DNA of 64,000 nt from Tuctoria greenei (Eukaryota > Streptophyta > Magnoliopsida > Poales > Poaceae). Both the position numbers and the translations under genes were made by a program. Of this stretch, positions 44,765 through 55,500 are shown piece after piece. Below the pieces are notes generated by a model. The model did no database searches and had not been told where the DNA came from. It saw only the letters and a list, made by a program, of their open reading frames with translations. Every line of letters begins with the position of its first letter. The first letter of the stretch is position 1. The stretch lies in the NCBI GenBank assembly GCA_036927565.1, contig JAYESD010000001.1, positions 112,325,110 to 112,389,109 of the forward strand. The letters run 5' to 3'.

Positions 44765-46763
44765 AATAGCTAATAAAATCTAAAAAATTGTAGAATAATC
44801 CCTGGACTTAATAAAAATTATTTTTAGCCACTGAAATAGTTCTGTTTTTACATAAAAGCCCCTGTTAGTTCTAAAAATTGAATAAAAGTCCTTAATTTGT
44901 ATAAAATAACTATAAAAACAGATTTAAGCATGTTTGATTTATTTTCATTTCTGTATTATTTTATTTAATTCATTTAAATTGATGAAATAGTCATACAAAT
45001 ATTTTTAAGTATATTTAATTCATAAAAAATGTTTTGCACATAAAAATAATTAATAAAAATAATGTAAAAATTGTAAAATTTAAATTATTGATTATAAATC
45101 AATTTTAAACTTATTTTGAAGGATAAAAATTTCTAGAAAAGAATTTTAGGTTTATAATAAATATAAAAATGGTATAAAAATAGTTAAAAATATGTATTGT
45201 CCAATATATTTCATTTAACTCTAATTTCCCATCAATTGGTTTTTGCCCATAATTGAAGTCAACCTAAGAATCACTTTTGAGTAGGAAATTTATGTATAAT
45301 TGAAATGGTTACAATATATTGTATTCTTATTGTATGTTATTTTTCGTGCATCATTGTAATTTAGAGTCGGAGCCAGAACCCACCTTTAACCTTCAAGAGC
45401 AATAGTTTCCCGACGACCCCGAAGCACAATTTGGAGGCAAGTTCCTTGACCATCTTGCACCCTTTTTGTTAAGTTTTAGTTAGTTGCATGCTAATTAAAA
45501 TAGGAATCCTATGTTATGTTTTCCTAGATTTTCCACAATATTCCTTGTCAACATGGTTTGGGTGTTTTACTATTAAAAATTAGTTTACGCTTAGCCATGC
45601 TTAATTTAAAATATGATCTATTTATCTACAAGATTTCATTTGATGTATTACGATACATGAATTGATTGGCTATAATGGAATTTAGTAGATAGGAATCTGA
45701 TAGGGGTTTTGTATGGATTGGTGTATGCGTGCACAAGATCTTGGTTTGGGGTTTGACACCTATCGGATTCTAAGGACCAGTTTATGGAAGAAGTTGCTAA
45801 GCCATTTAGTATCACCACAGAATTGTATATGGGACAACTTGGTTTAGTAATTTGGTCTCTCCCGATGTAGCATAGGTAATTGAACGGGCGGGGAATGGGT
45901 TTTGCCTTGGGGTCCGCATGGCTCAAGAGGGGGCTTCTCCTGGCGGAGGGAAAATAGACTCCAGGTGCCGGAGCGGTGAAACCTTAGAGTAACCATTGGA
46001 AGTCGAGAGAACCATCGGAAACACCTCGTAGTGATCTCTTGGCCACACACCTACGAAAGTGTGTATTGTGGTTAGCTACCATGGGCATCAGGGAGGTTTA
46101 CCTTAGTCCACCTAGCAACAAGGGACAAAATCATGAACTACGGGTAAAGGATACACACTCTGCAGATTTTTGTCGAACTCTCTAGACAGCCATGCTCACG
46201 GACACGAGCGGCTTGCAAAACCAAATTCATAATTAGCACATGGTTACTAAATGGATGGTTTGGGTTTGGTCTCACCTGGATTAAATTTTGGGATATTGGT
46301 TGGAATTTCACCTAGCTATAGGTGCTTAATAACAAATAAGAGTAGGATGTAACTGCTATAGTGCTTTACCTATAAATTGCCTTCCTTGCTATGAACCACA
46401 CATGTCATAACTTCCTAACTTGCGAGTACTGTTGGTACTCAAACTTGTTAGTTGCATATTCCCCCCCCCCCCCAGTCTATGAAGACGCATAGGTGGAGAA
46501 TCAGGACTTCTACGGAGACCCCGAAGAGATGTTCTAGGCTGACGCTCCCCCGTGCAACGCCTATGTTGGAGCCCTTTGTTATGTTTTTCCGCTGCTTGTG
46601 TACTTTTATTTTAGACCTGGAGGGTCATTTATGTAATAAGGTGATGTACTCAAACATGGTATTACATTTGGTATTTCACTTTCATCTACACATGTATGAG
46701 TTGAACTGATCCCGGCATACATGTGGAAAGCATCTGGTTGTCTTCTTATTACCAGGTGTGACA

Positions 46764-49083
46764 ATTGGTAAGCCCAAAAGGCATTACTCTTAACTGAAAA
46801 TGCCCATGATGGGTCTTGAAAGCAGTTTTGGGCTCATCAGGTGGATGCATTCGAATTTGGTGAAATCCAGATGCTATGTCCAGGGTAGAGAAGTATTTAG
46901 CACCATATATCTCATCCAAAAACTCCTCAATGATGGGCATAGGAAATTTGTTCTTCATGGTGATGTTATTGAGCTTTCTATAATCCACACAAAATCTCCA
47001 TGAACCATCCTTTTTTCACTAATAAGACAGGAGAAGCAAAGGGACTGAGACTAGGAACAATTGTGCCCGACTGCAACATCTCATTTACCTGTTTCTCAAT
47101 CTCAGTCTTTTGTTCTGGAGTATATCTATAAGGCCTACAATTCACTGGTGTTGCTGAAGGAAGCAATGATATAGCATGATCATAGGTCCTAGATGGGGGT
47201 AAGGACTTAGGATCCTGAAAAATGGTAGCATATTTTGTTAACATGGTCTGAATGGCCTGAAGTAATGTATTCTGAAGAGGAATCTCTGTCAGACTTGAAG
47301 CACGCTCAATAACAACCACTGCACATAGCTGATTACTTTTGTGTCATTTAGTTAACTGCTCTCTAATTGCTTCCTGTATTTCAGATGGAGTTTGTTCCTT
47401 GATGCCAGATATCCTGATTAACTCATCATGATAATATAATTCCATCCACCTGTCCTTCCAATTACATGTCATTGGACTGAATTGCTGTAGCCAATCAATT
47501 CCCAAAACCAGATCATATGATCCAATGTCCAGTATCTTCACAGTGTGAGTAAAAGTTTTGCCCTGCATATACCAACAGAAGTCCACTACCTCTTGAGAGC
47601 AAGAAATAGATTGACCATTTGCCACCTTAATATTTAGTTCAGAGATAGAGGACAAAGGGCATTGTAACAAGGATGCAGTGTTAGCACTGAGGAATGTATG
47701 AGAACTGCCAGAATCAATGAGAATCAATAAGGTTTGATTACCAGCCAACCCTTGTAACTGAATAACCTTGTGTTGAGGTTGACCTGATAAGGCATATAAT
47801 GACAACTGTCCTTTGTTGCAATATTCAGGCTCAGACTGAAGCTCCATAGTTTCCAACAAGTCGTCAGGAATAATACCACATCCATCACATGTGTCAGGCA
47901 CCATCAACTGTAATTTTGGAGTCTGGTTCAGTTGACATGTATGAGTAGGGGAGTACTTTTCACCACATTTGAAACAATGATTATTAGTACGCCTGTAATC
48001 CTTCAACTGTCGAGCCTTCCATAATTCCATACCATTTCCATATACCCTGTTGTTAGATTTGACTGAAGGGGTTGGTTGTCTAAAATTCATTAGTCTGTTT
48101 CCATATACCCTGTTGTTAGATGTGACCGAAGGGGTTGGTTGTCTAAAATTCATTAGTCTGTAAGGTCTTAGCTTCAGTTTCTCGGACAGATGTTCCTGTA
48201 CTGAGGCTAGAGTGGCAGCCTGAGCAACCGAATCAGGTTGATGCATCTCGACAACCATACGCAAATCGTCTTTCAGACCAGTAAGAAAATGAGAAAACAA
48301 TAAGGTCTCACTGACAGCCTTATCATATAAACGCACATGGTAGACTAACTCTTCAAATGTCTTGCAGTATTTAGCTACTGAGGAAGTCTGTTTCAGACTC
48401 ACCAGTTCCATGGACTTAGTCTTATGATTGTTAATATCAAATTCCTTCAGAACAGCTGCAACAAAGCCTGGCCAAGCATGCAATCTGATGGAATATTTAA
48501 TTGACTAAAACCAATGAGATGTCTTATCTATCATATGCAGTGAAGCAGCTGTAACTTGGAAATTAGAAGGAATCTCAAACAGTGTGAAATAAGACTGACA
48601 TTTATCAATCCAGACTCTGGGGTCAGTGCCATCAAATCTAGGGAAATAAATTTTAGGCGATCTCCTCCGAAATCTACCCTGATCACCAGTATCTACCATC
48701 CCAGGAGTAGTAATAGAAACAGCAGGAACCGTAGGGGGTAAGATGGGATCACAGTATACCGGAAGACCCAGAGATGAAGTCGGTGCGGCACCCAGTATGC
48801 TCTCTGTCACCGCAGGTGTGGAAGTGCTCGAAGCCTGCTTCTGAGATTGTGCCAGTTGTTGATGATCCTGCTGCAGAACATCAATGGACTTGAAGGCCAA
48901 ATCCACTTGAGATGGCACCTTGTGGAGCTCGGAAGTAAACCACTCCTCGAACTCTGATGTGATCTTCTGAAACCCCGCCAACAATCGTGCCTCAGATTCC
49001 GCCATCTGCTCGACGATGAACCGAGCCTGAGGACCCGGCTTGTCCCTCTTCGCCGTTGTTGCTGATGAAGAGAATTGTCCCAA
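46764..49083 (-). pseudogene. E8 gag, protease and RT N-terminal half
   Basis: Gag begins about 49083-49010 (likely methionine of MAESEARLLAGFQ) and runs to a TAG at 48507-48505. It then continues with the gag core, a 21-residue tandem duplication, CCHC (CFKCGEKYSPTHTC), and protease (LIDSGSSHTFLS, LGIDWLQQF). TGA at 47346-47344. Then RT fingers and palm (CRPYRYTPEQKTEIE), a frameshift at an A run near 47013, and DYRKLNNITMKNKFPMP to VMPFGLTN, where E5 cuts in at 46764. Confidence 0.92.
48035..48160 (-). repeat. 63-bp tandem duplication in E8 gag
   Basis: Two copies of a 63-bp unit (starts 48035 and 48098) encode the 21-residue repeat beginning LMNFRQPTPSV just before the zinc knuckle. Frame is kept. 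Confidence 0.95.
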
Positions 49084-49163
49084 CCTGGATCACGAGCGAT
49101 TGCAACAGCAAACACCCGATTACCAGAAATTTACGGCAACAACTCAACGAATCGGCGCCTAAA

Positions 49164-49173
49164 TCTGATACCA
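49164..49173 (-). other. E8 primer-binding site
   Basis: TGGTATCAGA on the minus strand, 1 nt inside the 5' LTR end. Confidence 0.85.
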
Positions 49174-49174
49174 G

Positions 49175-49565
49175 TGTAAGTAATAGTCGATTGATTCTGG
49201 AAATCGATCGCTCCCCAACGATAAGTACGACAGAAATCCGGACAACAATCGTACAGACGAAGAGCAGCGTGAAAACGAAATCAACACAGGGAACATATAT
49301 GCAGAACCAGGCAGAGGATCCCGTGTTTGTATTTCTCTCAGGCACCAACTTGTTCTACAAGTTCATTTGGGAAGAAGAAGTAGGGAGAGAGGATACGGGG
49401 GTGGGAATAACAGAATGATTCTTCGATACTCATCACGGCGCGCTTCCTTGCCTCTTATACCCGCCAGGGCCTTGGGCTTCTTCTGAATTTGAATTAGTCT
49501 TCATGGGCTGGCCCATTTCCTCCCGCGTTCTCCTCTTCACTCCGAGTCGCGCCTTGGTCTAAGTT
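49175..49565 (-). repeat. E8 5' LTR, outermost 6 bp missing
   Basis: 391 bp, collinear with 28948-29344 up to AAGTT (49565). The terminal GTTACA is absent and host sequence CAGTGTCGCC follows, so the boundary has a small deletion and no target duplication. Confidence 0.93.
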
Positions 49566-49931
49566 CAGTGTCGCCACGCTGGCCTCCGTGGTGACAGCGG
49601 GGCTGTTCCTCGCCCCTGCGCCGCCTCCTCCGTGCCGGCGATGACGCGCCCTCCTCCCCTTCCGCCTGCTCTCATCGCCTCAAGCCTTGGTCTTGGCGTA
49701 CCCAATCCTCCTAACGCCCTCCTCTCCCGCTTTCCGGTCTCCCTCGATCCTCTTTTCCCATTCCTTCATTTCTTCTAGTCCTTCCTACCTGCTTCTTCTG
49801 CTTTAGCAAGTCGGTCACTTCCTCTCTGGCGCGCTGACTTGTGTGCCGAGTTTTCTGAGCTTTTGTTCGGGATCGGATTCGTTGCTCCCTTTGTGAGCTG
49901 GAGTGGTGGTGTGCTGCTGGGAGTCAGTCAG
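49566..49931 (+). other. 5' UTR exon and proximal promoter of the host gene
   Basis: GC- and CT-rich leader-like sequence ending in a strong splice donor (GTCAGTCAG then GTAAAACC). The matching acceptor is CTTTTGCAG at 50167-50176. The transcription start is not identifiable; E8 adjoins at 49565. Confidence 0.65.
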
Positions 49932-50260
49932 GTAAAACCCATCCAGGATCTTACTTTACACCAACCTACCCGGGACTGATTTTCATACCCTTCATAATTC
50001 AATTTGTTTGCACTAAAAGTTGGTCTAACTGTCTCGTGTCCATCATACTTGGGATGGTAGATCCTTGTTTATATAGACCATACGGCACTGCAAATTCTCT
50101 CTAGTATTAGTATCTAGCTTCGTGTGCGTGTGATGTGACAAGGAATAAATAATATAACTCTTCTTTCCTTTTGCAGCATCATCGACGACGCAGCAGCGCG
50201 AATTGGGTTTTCACATTTGCAGTTTTAGTGTATCCTCACTGCTGCTAGGAATCAGCGTAC

Positions 50261-52847
50261 TTGATGGACGGTTCCAGCGATAACATCAAGGGAGCACTGG
50301 GAGCGATACGCAGCGGTGTCTCTCCTGCCACCTCCATCTGTACCGATGATATTCCGCCCTCGTTGGAGAAACGATACGCTCCGGTTGGTGAAACTGGTGA
50401 AGAAGAGGCGGAGGAGAGTGGCGATGGTTCGTTGGAGACTCAGTTCTCTATGGATTTCTCCGTGTTGATCAGTCTGGAGGCCAATAAGGGCCTACAGAAG
50501 TCTTCGGCTTTTTCGACCACTGCTGGTGAGGTTGAACAGGACCATGGCTCGAGCCTCCATGCTGACGAGCTTACGAACACTACTACAAAAGGCTTCATCA
50601 CAAGCGGCTCTAAACATATTATCACATAAGGTTTTAAAAACAGCATGTAACAAAGAGCCTGTGAAAATGATCGATTAGCACAGGCGGGGGCGAAATTCAC
50701 CTGTAAAAATGCATTTTCACAGGCGGTTTTTTATTGCTGACCGCCTGTGAAAATGTATTATCACATACTGTATTTTTTACTGCCAACCACCTGTGATAAT
50801 ACATTATCATAGACAGTTTTTAGAATGTTGTGTATGCATTGTGTTTGTGACTAGTCGTAATTAGAAGGCAAGAAATGATAACATTTAGACAAAATTTACG
50901 CTAATACAATTTGATCTACAAAAGACTAAAAGATTTAGACAAAATTACATTGCTGAGATGCAATAAAAAAACACAACAGAAATTACAACGCAATACATCG
51001 CTGAAATTACAATCCATCACAACCATCACATGCAGCACCACATGCAGCAGCTCAACGCTATGAAGACAAGGATGCTGCCTTTGCAGCCGCTCTTCAATGC
51101 CTCCCCACAGAGCTCGGTAGCGCCACCTTCGTGCTAGCTCGACTTCCGGGCTACAAAAAAAATAACGATCGCGACTGGATCTGCGACTGAAGGTTGGATC
51201 TGCGACCCTCGGCATCAAGCAAGACACCTGCGGCGGACGAGGAGCATGGCTGCCGTGACGGCGAGGAGCGTGGTTGCCATGACGATAATGAGCATGAGTA
51301 GCACGGCTGCTATGACGGTCGAGGAGTGCGGTTGCGGCGTCGGCGAGGAGCGCGACCTCCGCAACAGGAGGATGGTGAGAAGGCGGAAGCGGGCTACCGA
51401 CGCTTCAGCGATGAGGCGGAGCTGCGGTAGAGCGATGTTGAGGAGGAAGGAAAGAGAGGTGAGATTGGGGAGATGAACGGTGAGAGGCAAAGATTGGGGA
51501 TAAGGATGTGAGGTGTCAGTGTTGCTGCTGTTATAGACACATATATTAGAGATGTCCTCTGTGAGTCGTTGGATCGATAAGTAGCGAAAGGCGGATATAT
51601 GAAGTCCAAGAGCGATCCGTGAGATGAAGCAGCGGACCAATCAGGAGCCATCAGTATCATAGGTAGGCTTTTTTGTTACGGACCGCCTGTGAAAATCATT
51701 ATATTTCACAGGCGGTTGTTTGTTACGGACCGCCTGTGATAATGACTATTATCACAGGCGGTTTTTGTTACGGACCGCCTGTGAAAATCAATACATTTTC
51801 ACAGGCGGTTGTTTGTTACGGACCGCCTGTGATATTCAATTATTACAGGCGGTTATTAGCTCATTTGACATCACAGGCGTAAGTTTTAACGAACCATCTG
51901 TAAAAAAAATAAGGAGACGCCTGTGAAAATGCATTTTCTAGTAGTGGAAGGATGTTTCTGCTTATGAGCGCTCAACGTCCTTACCTGTGAGTACCTACCT
52001 CGTATTGTTTTACTGCCCTTGCAAAAATAATTTTAGACCTGGTCGTGTTTGCTTCAGGTTGTTCATGACATTCCTTGTGTAAACATTAAAATTAATACCT
52101 TGCCTATTATAGCCATGCATGTAGCGGATAATTGGCAGCTCAGACAACTGATAGCGCTTTTACGTTCTTGTGATCCAATTCGTTCATTGTCCATGCTATG
52201 TTGGCCTACTGTTTGCTCTGTGGAACTTTGTGAGCAAATGACAGTTAGGAATTGCTTTTGTGGTCCTTTGCTGCCGCGTAATGACTAATGTTTTAACGCC
52301 ATCTTTCATATTATTGTGTTGCAACCAACTTTGAAGCTCATCTCTGTTATCAAAGGAAGCCGCCAAAATAATGGAATGGCACCAACAAACGAAAACCGCC
52401 ACGTTAAATGGGCTCCTGATGTGTATGACCCCCCAGTGACGTCCGTGTGTCATTCAGTCAGTAGCAGTTATCGCTATCAGCGTCGATCCAGGCCTCGTAA
52501 GAAAGAGAAAATCAAGAAGGACAAAAACAAACAGAGGAAACAGAAGACAAAGTCCAAGAAACGCCACCAGAATTCTACTGTACTGCAAACTCCTGATCTT
52601 CGGTACGATCTTGCATTTCATCCCTGTTCTTGTATATGTAACTCATGGGCATGTGCATATGAAATTTTGCTCATATATGCCCTTTGAACCTCTTAGGTTA
52701 GAAGATGTTAGCACCTCACGTGGTCTTGTTGGCAAACGTGAGGCTGTGATGTTAGATTACAGCATTGGCAAAGAAGCTAAATGCGGAAGCAGCTTCCTGC
52801 ATGAGTCTGTTGCAAAAATGCATTTCTCGATCACTGAGGCTTCCTGA
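50261..52847 (+). CDS. Host gene, plant protein of unknown function, exon 1 split by a CACTA element
   Basis: Four coding exons: 50261-50577 plus 51950-51986 (one exon, interrupted by CACTA), 52058-52277, 52356-52602, 52697-52847. Without the transposon and one GAA copy they total 972 nt, 323 codons plus stop, and all junctions keep phase with GT..AG introns of 71, 78 and 94 nt. The N-terminus is acidic and serine-rich (TDDIPPSLEKRY, ETQFSMDFSVL). The middle has AMHVADNWQLRQLIALL. Exon 3 has HVKWAPDVYDPPVTSV followed by a long lysine-rich stretch (KKEKIKKDKNKQRKQKTKSK) like a nuclear localisation signal. The C-terminus is FLHESVAKMHFSITEAS. From memory, plants have uncharacterised proteins with this VKWAPDVYDP plus basic-tail pattern. 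As it stands translation enters the CACTA and stops at 50629, losing the basic region, unless the insert is spliced out. Confidence 0.8.
50640..50830. repeat. CACTA left subterminal repeats
   Basis: Inverted pairs of CACAGGCGG and CCGCCTGTGA about 30 bp apart, likely transposase-binding sites by analogy with En/Spm. Confidence 0.8.
51660..51935. repeat. CACTA right subterminal repeats
   Basis: At least four TTACGGACCGCCTGTGA units, each paired with a downstream TCACAGGCGGTT, making a chain of short hairpins to near the right end. Confidence 0.88.
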
Positions 52848-52904
52848 GAAGCGCTCAAGTTCTGCCGATGCTCCGTTACTGTGTAAATATGATGGTTGTA
52901 TATA

Positions 52905-52910
52905 AATAAA
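52905..52910 (+). terminator. Possible polyadenylation signal of the host gene
   Basis: AATAAA 58 nt after the stop codon, in a T/A-rich stretch. Confidence 0.5.
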
Positions 52911-53317
52911 TCCAGTTTGCTGTTCTCGTCATCTGCCCTGGTGCGTGTGAGGTGAATCAGAGCTTCCAGCCTGATGTGATTTTAGCAATAAGCATGACAT
53001 TTGGAACATGTATAAGCGCTTCGTATGTTTCGGTGGACAAATCTTTCTTTGTTGCAGGAGACTGCAATTGATGCGTTACCGATGATTTGTTGATTACTTG
53101 TATCTTCTGTTTGTGGTTAAACTGTTTGTGGTTAAATATTGTGCTGGTTGATTAGATTGAAGAGGACGTGTTTCAAACAGTGTTCACCAGAACACTCTTT
53201 ACAGTACTGTGCTCATCCATTTCCCAGTCGAGCAGAGGCAGCAAGCTTTATACACTTTAAATGGCGCCAGTATTGTCACAAAACAGCTCTACAGTTTTTA
53301 AGTGTTTGAACAATTTA
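52911..53317. other. 3' flank of the host gene
   Basis: No gene or repeat recognised. It ends where minus-strand copia RNase H sequence (E7) begins. Confidence 0.55.
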
Positions 53318-55500
53318 AAAAATTTATGAGCAAGCGCTAGTAGGAGCTACATATTCAGATTCGGGTGTGGATTGTACGACTGAACTATATTTTTTAGAGG
53401 ATCAAGTAACAAGTGAATTATCAAAAAAATAACAAGCACTCGAAGTGCTTTTTCTATCAATTCTACAACTCTCAAAATCAGCATCGGAAAAAGTTTTCAA
53501 AGTAACGATTCAGGAAGAAGGAAGAAAAATGTTAAATTCTTAAGTACCATGTAAGTACTTGAGAATTCTTTCGACAGCTTGACTATGTGAAACACGTGCG
53601 AAGTTTGAAATCATGCACAAAGACATACGCTCAATTATATGTGCGGTCTTGATGTCATGAAGTACAAAAGTGAACCGATTATGCTTCTATGTTCTTTTCG
53701 ATCCACGAGTTCACTATCTTCATCAAGTTCAAGTGTTGTTGATGTACCAATTGATGTTCGAAAAGGCTTTCTTTTGTCCATGTTGAAGCGCTTAAGGAGG
53801 TCTTTTGTATACTTCGGTTGATGCACAAAAGTTCCTTCCTTCGTTTGCTTTATTTGCAGGCATAAAAGGTATGTGAGTTCTCCCCTTGTACTCGTCTCAA
53901 ATTCTAAACTCATCATTGCTGAAAACTTGGGCACAAGATCATGAGTAGCACAACCAAAATAATATCATCCACATACACTTGAACGAATAGTGAGTCATTG
54001 CTATGCTTAAGCACAAAAAGAGTTTTATCACCCATGCCCGTGGTAAACCACTTTTCAAGTAAGAATGTTTTTAATATATCATACCATGATTTAGGGGCTT
54101 CTTTGAGACCGTACAAGACTTTGAACAGTTTATAAACATGATTAGGAAAATCTTGATTTTCAAAACCCGGTAGTTGCTTGAAATAAACCTCCCCATCTAC
54201 GTAGCTATTAAGAAAAGCACTTTTAACTTCTATTTTATATATTTTGAAATCTTTAGATGTAGCAAATACTAATAAAATTCTAATGCCATCTAATCTAGCA
54301 ACGGTAGCAAAAGTTTCATCAAAATCTAGTACTTCAACTTGTGTGAAACCTTGAGCAACCAACCTAACCTTATTCCTAATCACAACCTAATCCTCAATTT
54401 GTTTATTCATAAACACTCATTTAGTTCCAATTAAAATGTGATTTTGACGTGGAGGTACAAGTTTCCAAACATTATTTCTTTCAAAATTTTCTAACTCTTC
54501 TTGCATGGAAACAATCCAAGATTCATTAGTGAGTGTGTGTGATATATCTTTTGATTCAAAAGAAGCAACAAAAGTAGAATGAGCATGACAGTTTGGATCG
54601 CAAAACCTGGACCTTATAACACGTTTGTCCAAGCTGCCGGAAATTTGTTGTGGAGGATGACTTTTGAGGACGCGAAGGAGAGTAGACACTTCAAAAGCTC
54701 CTTCTTTTTCATGTTCATCACAAATCGAAGAACTTATGACTTGAGGAAGATCTGGACTAACAGTAGTGGTCGTTGGTGCTGGATGTGGAGCGGGATCAAG
54801 AGCTAGAACGTCATTGTTTATTTCCGATATTTCGGGCGGCAACTTCACCCCTTTTTCATCTTCAATGAAAATACTCTCCCCCCCCCTGCGGATATGCATC
54901 TTGACCTGCAGTAGTAGAGCTAGTACCTGGGCCAGCCTCATCAAAAGAAACCTCACAAGTCTCTACAATTTTGGTAGTGTCAAGTAAAAGTACACGATAG
55001 CCTCTAGTATGAGATGGATAGCCAAGAAACATGCCATCAATAGATCTAGCTTAAAATTTATCAAGGTTACCATGCTTCTTAACAAAGCATTTGTACCCAA
55101 AGATCCTAAAATGTGTGACACTAAGCCTATGTCCAAACCCAAGCTCATATGGTGTTTTTCCTAAGTTAGCTCTCAAGAAAACACTGTTTGAAACATAACA
55201 AGTTGTTGCAATTGCATCTGCCAAAAATTATTCATCAAGCATAGTCATAGCCATCTCAACTAATGTTACGTTCTTTCTCTCTACAACTCCGTTTTGTCGA
55301 GGTACATATGGTGAAGAAAATTGATGATCTATTTTTTTTTGCACAAAAGTGATCAAAAGATTGATTTTTAAATTCGGTTCCATTCTCACTTCTAATTGCT
55401 TTTAATGATTCTGGGTGATCAATTGATAATCTAAGAAATAAAGTTCTAAAGTGACTAAAAGTTTCATTCTTAGATGTCATAAAGCAAACACTAGAGTATT
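53318..55500 (-). pseudogene. E7 integrase C-terminus, RT and RNase H remnant
   Basis: RNase H text at 53330-53620 (DADFESCRIDRKST, SEYVAPTSACS) with stops, RT at 53635-54383 (FNMDKRKPF, YVDDIILV, VKSAFLNSYVDGEVYF), an acidic linker at 54417-54956, and integrase pieces at 54963-55480 (IRSENGTEFKNQSFD, where the usual RSDNG reads RSENG). Multiple stops and frameshifts. Clearly homologous to 40936-43118 in inverted orientation. Confidence 0.9.

Larger units (their letters stand above)
31684..46763 (+). mobile_element. E5: Tekay-type Ty3/gypsy chromovirus with ORF0, nested in E8
   Basis: 5' LTR 31684-34956, PBS, ORF0, gag, protease, RT, RNase H, integrase, chromodomain, PPT, 3' LTR 40770-46763. 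LTR ends are TGTAACACCC and GGTGTGACA. The E8 RT resumes exactly on both sides. The coding region has many stops and frameshifts. The 3' LTR is disrupted by a copia fragment (40861-44764) and lacks the equivalent of 31777-32969. It is an old, dead copy. Confidence 0.94.
40770..46763 (+). repeat. E5 3' LTR, disrupted by a copia fragment and a 1.2-kb deletion
   Basis: 40770-40860 matches 31684-31776, and 44765-46763 matches 32970-34956. The 31777-32969 equivalent, with TATA box and GC-rich promoter, is gone and copia sequence occupies the gap. It contains a 13-C tract at 46461-46473. The ATTGG target duplication follows. Confidence 0.93.
28948..49565 (-). mobile_element. E8: Reina-type Ty3/gypsy chromovirus, split by E5
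   Basis: Minus-strand order: 5' LTR (49565-49175), PBS, gag, protease, RT N-half, [E5 at 31684-46763], RT C-half, RNase H, integrase, chromodomain, PPT, 3' LTR (29344-28948). LTRs are 397 and 391 bp; the six missing bases are the terminal TGTAAC of the right copy. Short LTRs, the gag CCHC form (CFKCGEKYSPTHTC) and the divergent chromodomain (LIQWCGLPTDMATWED) fit the Reina clade. A few in-frame stops and frameshifts kill it. Net length without E5 is about 5.5 kb. Confidence 0.92.
50578..51946. mobile_element. Non-autonomous CACTA (En/Spm) element in exon 1
   Basis: 1369 bp with terminal inverted repeats CACTACTACAAAA and TTTTCTAGTAGTG (one mismatch in 13). It is flanked by GAA at 50575-50577 and 51947-51949, the 3-bp target duplication of this superfamily. 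The subterminal regions carry many direct and inverted copies of ACCGCCTGTGAAAAT. The interior (about 50900-51650) is GC-rich without a transposase. Confidence 0.95.

Noticed and set aside
51660..51935. CRISPR-like repeat array
   Set aside because: Repeats alternate in orientation, spacers are short and similar, no cas genes, and the block lies inside CACTA termini with a GAA target duplication.
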